A stretch of DNA of 64,000 bases from Chryseobacterium turcicum (GCF_021010565.1 NZ_JAJNAY010000001.1:2770001-2834000), one strand, 5' to 3'; counted from the stretch's first letter, positions 1-8,727 are shown. The notes: generated by a model not told the origin, from the sequence alone. A program made the numbers and translations.

Positions 1-106
1 ACAGTTTTAAAAATATTCAGATCTAGAAGTAGTCATTCAGATTTATAATTTTGAATGCAAATATTTGATGATTAGTTCTTACTTTTATCGAACCAATCTA
101 TATCCA

Positions 107-511
107 ATGAAAAAAATATTCATATTCCTTGTTATTGCATTTCTTTTCACAGCTTGTGGCGAAGAATGCTACAATGCTCCACAGCCCATTGTTTTTGAAT
201 TCGTAAATTCTGATGATGAAAACCTGATTACCAATGGAACGCTTAGTAACTATTCAATTCAAGACGAAAATAACGCTAGTCTGAAACTGACCAAGACCGA
301 TGATAATAAGATCATTTTAGAAAATGTGGGCGCTTATAATGGTACAAAAAACTATACCTTCTTTTCTAATGTTAAAGTGTTTGATTTTTCAATACAATCT
401 TCAGAATTTAAAGGTGGTTGCGATGGTTATCAAATCAATAAATTAACATTTACAGGGATTGCGATTGATGTAACTGACGAAAAAGGATACTACAAAATTA
501 TATTAGAATAA
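107..511 (+). CDS. Small secreted lipoprotein, paralogue of the next gene
   Basis: The product is 134 residues and begins MKKIFIFLVIAFLFTACGEE, a classical lipoprotein signal with the lipobox cysteine at residue 17, so it should be anchored in a membrane facing the periplasm or surface. An upstream in-frame ATG at 65 would put 14 extra residues before the signal peptide, so I start at 107. The mature part shares the pattern CYxAP...VFEFVNS...ENLI.NG...CDGYQI...GYYKI.L with the gene at 696-1109, so the two are a tandem duplication. A TAnnTTTG-like box lies at 46-53. I do not recognise a named domain and no function can be given. Confidence 0.8.
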   Translation: MKKIFIFLVIAFLFTACGEECYNAPQPIVFEFVNSDDENLITNGTLSNYSIQDENNASLKLTKTDDNKIILENVGAYNGTKNYTFFSNVKVFDFSIQSSEFKGGCDGYQINKLTFTGIAIDVTDEKGYYKIILE

Positions 512-624
512 TTATCATCACAGATTTCTCATTCGTGAAAACTTTTACAAAAGATGATATACCAATAATAAAAATTAAAGTGAATTAAAAGCGAGCGCTT
601 TAAAGCGTTTATTTTTTCAACTTA

Positions 625-659
625 AAGGGAATTTTAATTAATAATTCCCTTATTTTTTT
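625..659 (+). terminator. Rho-independent terminator after the first lipoprotein gene
   Basis: A 9-bp stem (AAGGGAATT / AATTCCCTT, at 625-633 and 643-651) is followed by seven T residues at 653-659. A second, weaker GC-containing hairpin lies just before it, around 590-610. Confidence 0.7.
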
Positions 660-695
660 GTATTTTCGTAAGATTCAAATCTTAAAATATCTATT

Positions 696-1109
696 GTGTT
701 TAAAAAATTACTGCTATTGCTTTGCTTTTCATTAATTATAATTTCGTGTAAAAAAGACTGTTATACAGCTCCCGAAAAAGTAGTTTTTGAGTTTGTAAAT
801 TCTGCCGGAGAAAATTTAATTCAGAATGGAAGCCTTACAACATACAGCATTATGAGAAAAACCGGGCAAGACAGTTATACAAGTGTAGAGCTCACCCAAA
901 CTGATGACCATAAAGTTATCTTAAAAAAAGTAGGATCGTTTAGCGGAACACAAGAATACAGATTTACTGCAGCGCCAAATATTTTCTTTTTTTCTATCAA
1001 ATCATCTCATGTCACGACAGATTGTGATGGCTACCAAATTGACGATATTAATTTTGAAACCGTTTCGGCCACAAAAGAAAATGGATATTACAAGATTTTA
1101 TTAGATTAA
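696..1109 (+). CDS. Small secreted lipoprotein, paralogue of the preceding gene
   Basis: This 137-residue protein starts with GTG at 696 and opens with a lipoprotein signal peptide ending LIIISCKKD, with the modified cysteine at residue 18. It keeps the CYTAP, VFEFVNS, ENLIQNGS, CDGYQI and GYYKILLD blocks of the gene at 107-511, which argues for a recent tandem copy. No ATG is available near the signal peptide, so the GTG start is the only sensible choice. The following gene begins four bases after the stop, so the two are probably co-transcribed. Function unknown. Confidence 0.8.
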   Translation: MFKKLLLLLCFSLIIISCKKDCYTAPEKVVFEFVNSAGENLIQNGSLTTYSIMRKTGQDSYTSVELTQTDDHKVILKKVGSFSGTQEYRFTAAPNIFFFSIKSSHVTTDCDGYQIDDINFETVSATKENGYYKILLD

Positions 1110-1113
1110 AAAA

Positions 1114-1371
1114 ATGATGAAAGCAAATAAATTATCTGAGCTGAGTATTGAAGAATTAGAATCTAAGAAAAAAACTATTTTAGGTGCTTCAATAGGGATT
1201 GGAATTGTGATGATTATTGCATGTTGTGCTTTGTTTTATTTTGCTATATCATCTAAAAGTTTTGCTTTAATCGCTGTAGGAATGGGGAGTTTAACGACAT
1301 TAATTCCCAGTTTTATTAGCATTAACCAAATAAACACCGAAATCAGATCGAGAAAATCTAAATATTTATAA
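1114..1371 (+). CDS. Small two-helix membrane protein
   Basis: This 85-residue protein has a charged N-terminus (LSELSIEELESKKKTI), then two hydrophobic segments at about residues 24-44 and 48-68, and a short basic tail. It is predicted to span the inner membrane twice. It starts four bases after the stop of the lipoprotein gene, at ATGATG (1114 or 1117), so translational coupling is likely. I do not recognise the family. Confidence 0.75.
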   Translation: MMKANKLSELSIEELESKKKTILGASIGIGIVMIIACCALFYFAISSKSFALIAVGMGSLTTLIPSFISINQINTEIRSRKSKYL

Positions 1372-1397
1372 TTTCTTAGCCCAAAAACTACCAACTT

Positions 1398-1835
1398 ATG
1401 AAAAAGACTTTATTTGTTTTCGCGTTTACGATTCTGAGTATTTCCTCCTATGCTCAATACAAAAAAGTCTATCCTTATGGGGATTATCAAAAAGATTGGG
1501 CTCTGGTAAAAACAAGTTCGGGAACTTATGGTTTTATTGATCAAAATAAAAAACAAATTGTAACCCCTATTTATTCAAAAATTGAAAAATTCGGTAAAAT
1601 ACATGCAGATTTTGCCATGGTGAAAGCAATTACGGATACGTATGGGCTGATTGATAAAAACGGAAAAGAAATTGTACCCGCAATCTATCATCACATCGGA
1701 AAATTTGATGAATTAAAGAATAATTTCGCTTTGGTAGAATCTATCAACAATAAATTTGGAGTCATTGATTCCAGCGGAAAAGAAGTAATTTCAGCGATTT
1801 ACAGTTTAGATGAAATAAAAGCAAAATTGCAATAG
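1398..1835 (+). CDS. Secreted WG-repeat protein
   Basis: The product has 145 residues with a Sec signal peptide ending SISSYAQ (cleavage near residue 19). The rest is made of WG (KWG) beta-repeats: the patterns YGFIDQNKKQIVTPIY, YGLIDKNGKEIVPAIY and FGVIDSSGKEVISAIY recur about every 42 residues. The family is common in Bacteroidetes and binds or scaffolds other proteins. Three repeats is short compared with most WG proteins, so this could be a trimmed member. It stands 26 bases after the membrane protein gene on the same strand. Confidence 0.85.
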   Translation: MKKTLFVFAFTILSISSYAQYKKVYPYGDYQKDWALVKTSSGTYGFIDQNKKQIVTPIYSKIEKFGKIHADFAMVKAITDTYGLIDKNGKEIVPAIYHHIGKFDELKNNFALVESINNKFGVIDSSGKEVISAIYSLDEIKAKLQ

Positions 1836-1900
1836 TTTTCATAAAATGCAATCATATAAATTTTAAAACTTTCTTAACTCATATTTTGTCTTTCTATCCT

Positions 1901-1908
1901 TACATTTG
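1901..1908 (+). promoter_or_regulatory. TAnnTTTG (-7) box upstream of the alcohol dehydrogenase gene
   Basis: TACATTTG lies 19 bases before the start codon at 1927 and matches the Bacteroidetes -7 consensus exactly. No TTG is found 19-21 bases upstream, so the -33 element is weak or absent. Confidence 0.5.
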
Positions 1909-1926
1909 AAGTAAATAATTAGAACA

Positions 1927-3090
1927 ATGCTTAATTTCGAGTTTAAAAATCCCACAAAAATACTTTTCGGAAAAGGTGAAATTGCAAAAATTTCAAATGA
2001 AATCCCTAAAGACGCCAAAATTTTAATGATATATGGCGGTGGAAGTATCAAAAGCAATGGCGTTTACGACCAGGTAAAAGAAGCTTTAAAAGATTATAAT
2101 CTACATGAATTTGGTGGAGTTCCTGCTAATCCTGAGTATGAAGTTTTAGTCAATGCTTTAAATTTTATTAAAGAAAACAACATCAATTATCTACTTGCTG
2201 TAGGAGGCGGATCTGTAATTGACGGTGTGAAATTTCTTTCTGCAGCGGCCAATTATGACGGTGAACCTTGGGAAATTCTAAAAAAACCAGTCCGTACTTT
2301 TGAAGGAGAAGGAATGCCTTTCGGAACAATTTTAACGTTACCGGCAACCGGATCTGAAATGAATTCAGGATATGTGATTTCGAGAAGAGAAACCAACGAA
2401 AAATTATCTTCAGGCGGACCTGGGTTATTTCCACAGTTTTCAGTTTTAGACCCGGAAGTCATCAGGTCAATTCCTAAAAACCAAATTGCAAACGGAATTG
2501 CTGATGCTTATACCCACGTTTTAGAACAGTACATGACAGCACCATCATCTGCAGATCTTCAGGAAAGAATTGCAGAAAGTATTTTGATAAGTCTTCAGAA
2601 TACTGCTTCAAAAGTGATGTCGAATGATTTTGATTACGATGCAGCAGGAAATTTCATGTGGTGTTGTACGATGGCTTTAAATGGATTAATCCAAAAAGGA
2701 GTCATTACCGATTGGGCTGTGCATGCAATAGGGCATGAATTAACCGCTTATTACGGAATCGACCACGCGAGAACTTTAGCCGTGATTGCACCTTCGCATT
2801 ACCGTTATAATTTTGATGCTAAAAAAGGAAAACTAGCGCAATATGCTGAAAGAGTTTGGGGAATTACAGAAGGTAGTACAGAAGAAAAAGCTGAGCAAGC
2901 GATTGTAAAGTTGGAAGAGTTTTTCCACAGCCTTGAAATACAGACTAAACTGTCTGACTACACTCCAGATTTTGCAGGAACTGCAGAAAGAGTACAACAA
3001 GCTTTTACTGAAAGAAACTGGCTAGGTTTGGGAGAACATAAAAATCTTACCCCTCAAGATGCTTTCAAAATCGTTGAGATGAGTTATTAA
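1927..3090 (+). CDS. yqhD: Iron-containing alcohol dehydrogenase, YqhD/BdhA type
   Basis: This 387-residue protein is a group III iron-type alcohol/aldehyde reductase, which uses NADPH to reduce short-chain aldehydes in the cytoplasm. It shows the nucleotide-binding GGGS motifs (GGGSIKS at 37-43 and GGGSVID at 93-99). The metal-site residues Asp193, His197, His266 and His280 sit in ADAYTH, WAVHAIGH and GIDHAR. Length and spacing match Escherichia coli YqhD, also 387 residues, almost residue for residue. The gene stands alone with its own -7 box. The physiological substrate here is inferred only from the family. Confidence 0.9.
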   Translation: MLNFEFKNPTKILFGKGEIAKISNEIPKDAKILMIYGGGSIKSNGVYDQVKEALKDYNLHEFGGVPANPEYEVLVNALNFIKENNINYLLAVGGGSVIDGVKFLSAAANYDGEPWEILKKPVRTFEGEGMPFGTILTLPATGSEMNSGYVISRRETNEKLSSGGPGLFPQFSVLDPEVIRSIPKNQIANGIADAYTHVLEQYMTAPSSADLQERIAESILISLQNTASKVMSNDFDYDAAGNFMWCCTMALNGLIQKGVITDWAVHAIGHELTAYYGIDHARTLAVIAPSHYRYNFDAKKGKLAQYAERVWGITEGSTEEKAEQAIVKLEEFFHSLEIQTKLSDYTPDFAGTAERVQQAFTERNWLGLGEHKNLTPQDAFKIVEMSY

Positions 3091-3097
3091 AATTAGT

Positions 3098-3220
3098 AAA
3101 TAGGTATTAGGACTTAGGATTTAGTTAAGAAAATAACATGATATATCTTTCAGGAAAATGAAAAATTGTGGTACTTAAAATATTTTTCTAAAGCCTAAAT
3201 CCTAAAACCTGTTGCCTAGA
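3098..3220. repeat. Imperfect palindromic intergenic repeat
   Basis: The arm at 3098-3129 (TAGGTATTAGG...TTAGGATTTAG) is roughly the reverse complement of 3188-3220 (CTAAATCCTAAAACC...GCCTA), with about 60 bases between. It fills the gap between the dehydrogenase and the next lipoprotein gene. The sequence looks like a dispersed, REP-like element, but no second copy was seen in this window. Confidence 0.55.
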
Positions 3221-3315
3221 TTATATTTTCTACAAACATTTGTTTAAAAAACCTTAATTTCATTATAGATATTACAAATTTATTTATATTTTAGCATATT
3301 ATAAAATTTGTGAAA

Positions 3316-3774
3316 ATGAAAAAACACTTACTCTTATTTGCCTTTTCTGCATTAGCATTGACATCATGTGAAGATGATGACGTTCAGGGTTATGAAATGG
3401 ACATGCTGAAAGGCGAATGGAAAACTGTAAAAATGGAAGTAATATCCGGAAAAGATAATACCACTGTATTGCAAACGTACACTCCTACAGGTTGTGAAGC
3501 CAAAAGTACTACAGAGTTTAGAACCGATTATTACGCTTCTTATACAGATTTTTCAGGAGTAGGCGCAGCTTGTACAAGTCAAAAAACAGAAGGAACCTAC
3601 ACTTACTCTAATGAATCTAAAGAGTTGGTTACAAAATACGTTAATGACAATGAAAACAAGTACAAGGTTATTATTTTAAGCAATACTGAACTTAGATTGA
3701 TGCAGATGTTTGGTAATGTAGATATCAATGGCGACATGGTAATAGATGTCACATACATTACTTACAAAAGATAA
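3316..3774 (+). CDS. Lipocalin-like lipoprotein
   Basis: The 152-residue product starts MKKHLLLFAFSALALTSCED, a lipoprotein signal with Cys18 followed by acidic residues. A GTG two codons upstream is possible, but the ATG gives a cleaner signal peptide. The mature domain has the pattern LKGEWKTVKMEVISG...GCEAKSTTEF...GTYTYS, typical of the lipocalin-like family of small Bacteroidetes lipoproteins. It is a paralogue of the gene at 4649-5113: both have W-K, GCEA, GTY-YSE and a final NxDxxxDVT segment. Ligand unknown. Confidence 0.82.
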   Translation: MKKHLLLFAFSALALTSCEDDDVQGYEMDMLKGEWKTVKMEVISGKDNTTVLQTYTPTGCEAKSTTEFRTDYYASYTDFSGVGAACTSQKTEGTYTYSNESKELVTKYVNDNENKYKVIILSNTELRLMQMFGNVDINGDMVIDVTYITYKR

Positions 3775-3787
3775 AAGAATAATATAA

Positions 3788-3813
3788 GCTCCCGTTTTAC
3801 GGGAGTTTTTTTT
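3788..3813 (+). terminator. Rho-independent terminator
   Basis: The hairpin CTCCCGT-TTT-ACGGGAG is followed by eight T residues, ten bases after the lipocalin-like gene. Confidence 0.85.
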
Positions 3814-3843
3814 ATATTTACTTTCGTAAAAAAATTAGAAACA

Positions 3844-4500
3844 ATGAAGAAGATTTTATCAGTAGTACTGCTACTGACTTTCGCCCTGATTTTCGCTCAG
3901 GAAAAACAACCGATGTACTGGCAAGACATTCAGAATTTCAAAAAGCTAGATCAAGAAAATGTCCCGCCAAAAAATTCTATTCTTTTAGTTGGCAGCTCAT
4001 CATTTACAAAATGGCAGGATGTTGGAGACTATTTTCCTGGTAAAACAATTATCAACAGAGGTTTTGGAGGATCAAGATTATCAGATTTAAACTATTTTTC
4101 TGAAGATTTATTGTCGCCTTATCAACCTAAACAAATCATTATTTACTGTGGTGAAAATGACTTTGCTGATGATGCTACCTTAAAAGCTGATGTTGTAGTT
4201 GACCGATACAAAACATTTTACAAGAAAATACGTGAGAAATTTCCGAATATTCAGGTTGCCTATATCTCAACAAAATATTCGCCAAGCCGTGAAAACCTAT
4301 GGCCTCAAATGAAAGAAGCCAATAAAAAAATTGCAAAGTTTATGAAAAAGGAAAAAAATGCTGATTTCATAGATATTACAAAGGTTATGAATGATGCTAA
4401 TGGAAACGTCAGAAAAGATCTTTTTATAGAAGATATGCTTCATATCACCCCAGAAGGTTACAGTCTTTGGACGAAAGTGATGAACCCTTATATGAAATAA
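3844..4500 (+). CDS. Secreted SGNH/GDSL-family hydrolase
   Basis: The 218-residue protein has a signal peptide (MKKILSVVLLLTFALIFAQ, cleaved near residue 18), so it is periplasmic or secreted. The SGNH blocks are all present. Block I is GSSSF, with the nucleophile probably Ser52. Block II is the glycine in GFGGS at 73-77, block III is GEND with Asn105, and block V is DMLH with Asp197 and His200. The family comprises esterases and acyl-hydrolases, often acting on acylated sugars or lipids; the substrate cannot be read from the sequence. It is flanked by terminators, so it is probably monocistronic. Confidence 0.85.
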   Translation: MKKILSVVLLLTFALIFAQEKQPMYWQDIQNFKKLDQENVPPKNSILLVGSSSFTKWQDVGDYFPGKTIINRGFGGSRLSDLNYFSEDLLSPYQPKQIIIYCGENDFADDATLKADVVVDRYKTFYKKIREKFPNIQVAYISTKYSPSRENLWPQMKEANKKIAKFMKKEKNADFIDITKVMNDANGNVRKDLFIEDMLHITPEGYSLWTKVMNPYMK

Positions 4501-4551
4501 GAAAGATTATATAAGAAGTAATCCTAAAAAACATTCGATTATTCGAAAAGT

Positions 4552-4582
4552 AAAAGCGATTTCAATTGAAATCGCTTTTTTT
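4552..4582 (+). terminator. Rho-independent terminator after the SGNH hydrolase gene
   Basis: A perfect palindromic stem, AAAGCGATTTCA / TGAAATCGCTTT (4553-4578), runs into a T tract. Confidence 0.85.
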
Positions 4583-4592
4583 AATTATTTCA

Positions 4593-4622
4593 TTGTCAGT
4601 ATTTTAAAAATACATAGTTTTG
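4593..4622 (+). promoter_or_regulatory. Consensus Bacteroidetes promoter for the second lipocalin-like gene
   Basis: TTG at 4593-4595, a 19-base spacer and TAGTTTTG at 4615-4622 give an exact TTG-N19-TAnnTTTG promoter, 26 bases before the start codon at 4649. Confidence 0.75.
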
Positions 4623-4648
4623 TAAAAATAAACACAAACAAAACATCG

Positions 4649-5113
4649 ATGAAACAAAAATTTTTACTGGCATTTGCCACAATACTCCTATTTTCTTCCT
4701 GTGGTAATGATGACAACGAAAATAATCAAAATGGTATAAAACCTATTGTAGGGACTTGGAAAATGAGTAGAACCATGATTATCTCAGGTTCTAACAATGC
4801 AATCTTACGATCAACCCATATTACAGGTTGCGAAGCTCAAAATACTTTTGAATTCGGGAAAAATCAAAATTTCAGCATAAAATATTACACTAAAAATAAT
4901 ATTGAATGTATTGCTGACGGATTTGATACCGGCACGTATCAATATAGCGAAAATTCAAAAATGTTAACTTTCACCTACTCCGATTCTATAGTAGAGTCTG
5001 CTGTAGTTCATTCACTTAACATTACTGAAATGACAACTGTTGATCATATCGAAGATTACAACAATGATGGCGTAAATGATACGTCAGTAATCTTATTTAA
5101 AAAACAACTCTAA
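4649..5113 (+). CDS. Lipocalin-like lipoprotein, paralogue of 3316-3774
   Basis: The 154-residue protein has a lipoprotein signal ([13 protein letters not shown], Cys19) followed by an Asn/Asp-rich linker. The body then reads GTWKMSRTMIISG, TGCEAQNTFEF and GTYQYSENSKMLTF. The order and spacing of these blocks match the gene at 3316-3774, so the pair arose by duplication and now brackets the SGNH hydrolase gene. The C-terminus ends in a calcium-loop-like DYNNDGVND segment. It has its own strong promoter. Role unknown. Confidence 0.8.
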   Translation: MKQKFLLAFATILLFSSCGNDDNENNQNGIKPIVGTWKMSRTMIISGSNNAILRSTHITGCEAQNTFEFGKNQNFSIKYYTKNNIECIADGFDTGTYQYSENSKMLTFTYSDSIVESAVVHSLNITEMTTVDHIEDYNNDGVNDTSVILFKKQL

Positions 5114-5145
5114 AATTTATTTTGCTTTAAAAGCAAGTTCTATAG

Positions 5146-5183
5146 AAAAATAAATGCGCCTCGCTTGAGACGCATTTATTTTT
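5146..5183. terminator. Bidirectional terminator between convergent genes
   Basis: A 13-bp stem, AAAAATAAATGCG / CGCATTTATTTTT, with a small inner CTC/GAG extension lies between the lipoprotein gene (plus) and the helicase gene (minus). It overlaps the helicase stop codon. Confidence 0.75.
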
Positions 5184-6534
5184 ATTTCTTTTTCTTAGAC
5201 TTAGAAATTGCTTTCTGTTGTGCTCTATTCGTTCCGAATTTTTTTGGAGTTTTTCTTTTAGAAGGGCCACCCCAGTTTTCTTTTTTATTCTTATCTTTTT
5301 TCTCATGGAAAGCTCCTCCACCATCAAAAAGTTTTACCTGAGCTGGATTTTTCATTACAATCTGATCTTCTTCAGATGCAATTTTCTTAGGATTGATTTT
5401 TACCGTTTCAGGAAAATCGATGTATGCCAATTCTTTATCCATCAATAACTCAATATCCAAAGCAGAATCATCTTCTTTCTTCGTTACGAAAGTTACTGCC
5501 TTACCATCTTTATCGGCTCTACCTGTTCTACCAATTCTGTGAATATACTGTTCAGGAACTTCAGGAGTTTCAAAATTGACTACGTGGGTGATATTTGAAA
5601 TATCAAGACCTCTTGCCATAACGTCGGTCGTAATCAAACCTCTTATTTCTTCATTTTCAAAGCGTTTCATCGCTTTCAATCTGTAGTTTTGAGATTTATT
5701 AGAGTGAATTACATCAAAGTCTTCTGGGAAAAGCTCATTAATTTGGGTGAAAAGTAAATCTGCGTGCTTTTTATTGTTTGCAAAAATCAATACTTTAGAC
5801 ATATCTTCATTGCTTTTCAATAAATGCTCAAGCAAATTAATTTTTGTATTAAAGTTTTCAACTTTATAAGCGGTCTGCTCAATCTTTTCAAGCGGCGTTC
5901 CAGATTTTGCCAAAGAAATCTCAATTGGACCAGCAAAATATTCATCAAGCATTCCGTCAACCGCATCGGTCATCGTTGCAGAGAAAAGAATATTTTGTCT
6001 TTTATCACGCATCATTTCGAAAATATGCGTTAACTGTGGTCTGAAACCAAGATTCAGCATTTCATCAAATTCATCGATGATTAATTTCTGAACTTCTTTT
6101 AATGAGATGGCGTTATCAATCGCTAAATCCATGATTCTACCTGGAGTTCCTACCAAGATATCACAACCATCGTTGAACAATAGCTTCTGTGTATTGATAT
6201 TTTTTCCACCATAGATACCAATTACTCTTGCAGTAAGATTTTCTGTCAGTTTTTCTACGATTTCTGTTACCTGAACAACCAATTCTCTTGTAGGAACCAA
6301 AACAACAACGGTAGGATTTCCATTTTTGTTATATTTCCAGGTTTTTAAAACCGGTAATAAATATGCCAATGTTTTCCCTGTTCCCGTTTGTGCAATTCCC
6401 ATCACATCTCTTCCCGAAAGAATCGGACCGATACTTTTTTCCTGAATTGGAGTGGGCTCAAATAAATTTAAATCTGCTAAAACATCAAGAACTTTAACCG
6501 GAAGGTCAAAATCTGCAAAAGTGAGTTTTTCCAT
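5182..6534 (-). CDS. DEAD-box-family RNA helicase with a DEFD motif II
   Basis: The 450-residue cytoplasmic ATP-dependent RNA helicase shows all core motifs: Q-motif FEPTPIQ (25-31), motif I AQTGTGKT (48-55), Ia PTRELV (81-86), Ib GTPGR (129-133), motif III SAT (185-187), and in the second RecA domain TTDVMARGLD and HRIGRTGR. Motif II reads DEFD (154-157) instead of DEAD, a rarer variant that keeps both acidic residues. A lysine-rich tail ending ISKSKKKK probably contacts RNA. It resembles RhlE/CsdA-type helicases of cold response or ribosome assembly, but I cannot assign a subfamily safely. Confidence 0.93.
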   Translation of the reverse strand: MEKLTFADFDLPVKVLDVLADLNLFEPTPIQEKSIGPILSGRDVMGIAQTGTGKTLAYLLPVLKTWKYNKNGNPTVVVLVPTRELVVQVTEIVEKLTENLTARVIGIYGGKNINTQKLLFNDGCDILVGTPGRIMDLAIDNAISLKEVQKLIIDEFDEMLNLGFRPQLTHIFEMMRDKRQNILFSATMTDAVDGMLDEYFAGPIEISLAKSGTPLEKIEQTAYKVENFNTKINLLEHLLKSNEDMSKVLIFANNKKHADLLFTQINELFPEDFDVIHSNKSQNYRLKAMKRFENEEIRGLITTDVMARGLDISNITHVVNFETPEVPEQYIHRIGRTGRADKDGKAVTFVTKKEDDSALDIELLMDKELAYIDFPETVKINPKKIASEEDQIVMKNPAQVKLFDGGGAFHEKKDKNKKENWGGPSKRKTPKKFGTNRAQQKAISKSKKKK

Positions 6535-6659
6535 TTTGCAAAGATAGACATTTAATTTTTGTATTTTTAATAAGGAAGATGGAAGTTTTTATTCTGTGAA
6601 TTTCATAATTTTCTGAACCAAATTAAACAGATTTCTTTCCAAAATATTTTAAATAAAAT

Positions 6660-6846
6660 CTAAGAGCATCTTTAAATTTAAATGAAAATAATTTATCTCG
6701 CAGATTTTGCTGATTTAGCAGATTGATTCCTCTCCTTTTAATCTGCTAAATCTGTTTAATCTGCGAGAATTATATAAAAAATGATTGAAATAAATCAAAA
6801 GTCAATCATACAGAATTAAATTAATAAAATTTAAACAGGCTCTAAG
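6660..6846. mobile_element. MITE-like palindromic element, copy 1
   Basis: This ~187-bp intergenic element has terminal inverted repeats of about 21 bp (CTAAGAGCATCTTTAAATTT at the left, and the reverse complement of CTTAGAGCCTGTTTAAATTT at the right). The core can fold into a long imperfect hairpin: arms around CTCGCAGATTTTGCTGATTT and AATCTGCGAG, loop near 6727-6741. A second copy with the same order of blocks lies at 27726-27911. It has no coding capacity. The rest of the 455-bp gap, up to 6989, holds a shorter degenerate CGCAGA...TCTGCG echo at about 6880-6980 and nothing else I can name. Confidence 0.7.
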
Positions 6847-6989
6847 ATAAAGGAAGTAAAAAAGTGGAGGTTTTTATCCCGCAGAATATACAGATTTACG
6901 CAGGTAGTTCTTATTGAAACTTAACTTCTTAATTGACCTTACTATTTGAATTTTAAAAGTACTAAATAATAAAAATCTGCGAATACATT

Positions 6990-8633
6990 TTATTTTCGTA
7001 AAATTCTAAGCAAAAGAATAATAACTAATAAAATAGAAAAACAAAATCCTAAAACGGCCACCAAAGACATCTCGCCAATTCTTGGTCCTGATTCTGAAAC
7101 AAAAACAATAGCGGTTGCAATAATATTTGCCCCTAAAATCATCGTTAGCATCAGATTGATGATACTCGATTTTATTAATTGATTTGTTTTGTCAATATTT
7201 TTAATCTCACTTGAAATCGTAAAACTGTTATCATCTAATTTCTGTAATACAGATCGCAGTTCTTTAGGAATTTCATCTACATTATCGGTAAAAGTCATCA
7301 CCTTTTCCATTCCTGTTTTCAGGAGTTTCTTGGGGCTTATTTTCTTCGTGAATATTTTTTTCGTGTAAGGATGCAGGCTTTTTACAATATCCAAATCAGG
7401 GTTGATGGTTCTTCCAACGCCTTCTATTAAGCCAATTCCTTTAAATAAAAGATAAAAATAATCGGGCATATACAACCTGTTATCTTTCAACACATCTTTC
7501 ATTTTGTTGATGATAATATGAGGATCAATATCTTTTAAAGACGTACTGTGGACAAAATTGAGCACTTCATCAACATCATTTTCAAATCTTCTTTCATCCG
7601 GAATTTCATAACTGACTGCCATTTTTTTCAGATGGCGAACAATTTTATGGGAGTTTTTAGCCACAAAAGCCACAATCAGACTTTCCAAAACCTCCTTATC
7701 ATTGGGTTGAATTTTTCCAACCGCACCGAAATCTATGAAAACCACTTTTCCATCTCTTTTCACCAAAATATTTCCGGCGTGAGGATCAGCATGAAAAAAT
7801 CCGTAATCTAAAATCTGAGACACAAAAAGCCTTAAACCCACTTCAGAAACAATTACCGGATCGATATTATTTCTCAACAATTCTTCTTTATCGGTAACTT
7901 TAATTCCGTCGATAAACTCCATGCACAAAACATTGTTGTTGGAAAATTCATCATAGACTTTCGGAACGTAAGTTTCTTTATTATTTTTAAAATTTAAAGC
8001 AAATTGTTGGATATTATTTCGTTCATTCACCAAAGAAACTTCTTCCAGCAATGATTTTTCGAAAGTAGAAATCGCCTGTTTCAGATTGAGTTTAGAGCCT
8101 ATTTCGGAATATGTGGAAATCAATTTCACCAAGTCTTTTATCAGCAACAAATCATCTTCGATAACCGATAAAACATCTGGTTTTTTGATTTTTAAAATCA
8201 CTTCTTCACCGCTAATCAATGTCGCTTTGTAAACCTGCGCAATCGACGCCGTTGCCAAAGGTTTCGAATTGATTTCTGAAAAATGTTCTTTTGGAATAAT
8301 ATTAAACTCATTCTCCAAAATTTCTTCTACATTCATTTCCACGACTTCTACTCTATCCTGAAGTTTTTGAAGTTCCTGAATAAGTTCCGGTGGAAGTAAA
8401 TCTTCACGATTACTGAATGTTTGTCCGAGTTTCACAAAAGTAGGCCCTAATTCTTCCAAAGCGAGACGAATTCTTTCATAAACCGTACCTTTTGAAATCA
8501 CTTCATCAGATTGAGCAAAATTTTCTTCCGGTTTCTTGCCCATTCTGGCAATCATATCTTTGAATCCGTATTTACTTAAAACGGAAATTAGTTTTGCTGA
8601 TCTCTTGAGTTTTCGCTGCTGTTTGTCGAACAT
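6990..8633 (-). CDS. ABC1/AarF (UbiB-type) atypical kinase
   Basis: The 547-residue protein starts at MFDKQQRK; an in-frame ATG 13 codons upstream adds an unlikely extension. It has the family landmarks KLGQ (68-71), the alanine-rich nucleotide loop ATASIAQV (127-134), a lysine in ILKIK (146-150), the catalytic-loop motif HADPHAGN (281-288) and the metal-binding DFG (301-303). Two C-terminal transmembrane helices (about 487-545) anchor it in the inner membrane. In proteobacteria UbiB supports ubiquinone synthesis. Flavobacteria use menaquinone, so a role in menaquinone or lipid handling is only an inference. Confidence 0.88.
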   Translation of the reverse strand: MFDKQQRKLKRSAKLISVLSKYGFKDMIARMGKKPEENFAQSDEVISKGTVYERIRLALEELGPTFVKLGQTFSNREDLLPPELIQELQKLQDRVEVVEMNVEEILENEFNIIPKEHFSEINSKPLATASIAQVYKATLISGEEVILKIKKPDVLSVIEDDLLLIKDLVKLISTYSEIGSKLNLKQAISTFEKSLLEEVSLVNERNNIQQFALNFKNNKETYVPKVYDEFSNNNVLCMEFIDGIKVTDKEELLRNNIDPVIVSEVGLRLFVSQILDYGFFHADPHAGNILVKRDGKVVFIDFGAVGKIQPNDKEVLESLIVAFVAKNSHKIVRHLKKMAVSYEIPDERRFENDVDEVLNFVHSTSLKDIDPHIIINKMKDVLKDNRLYMPDYFYLLFKGIGLIEGVGRTINPDLDIVKSLHPYTKKIFTKKISPKKLLKTGMEKVMTFTDNVDEIPKELRSVLQKLDDNSFTISSEIKNIDKTNQLIKSSIINLMLTMILGANIIATAIVFVSESGPRIGEMSLVAVLGFCFSILLVIILLLRILRK

Positions 8634-8727
8634 ATTATTGTGAGAGTAAATTGAGTTACAAAGTACGTTCAAAAATTGTTCCTTATAAAAGGATTCAAAA
8701 AATATTTACTTAGAATGATATTAAAAT

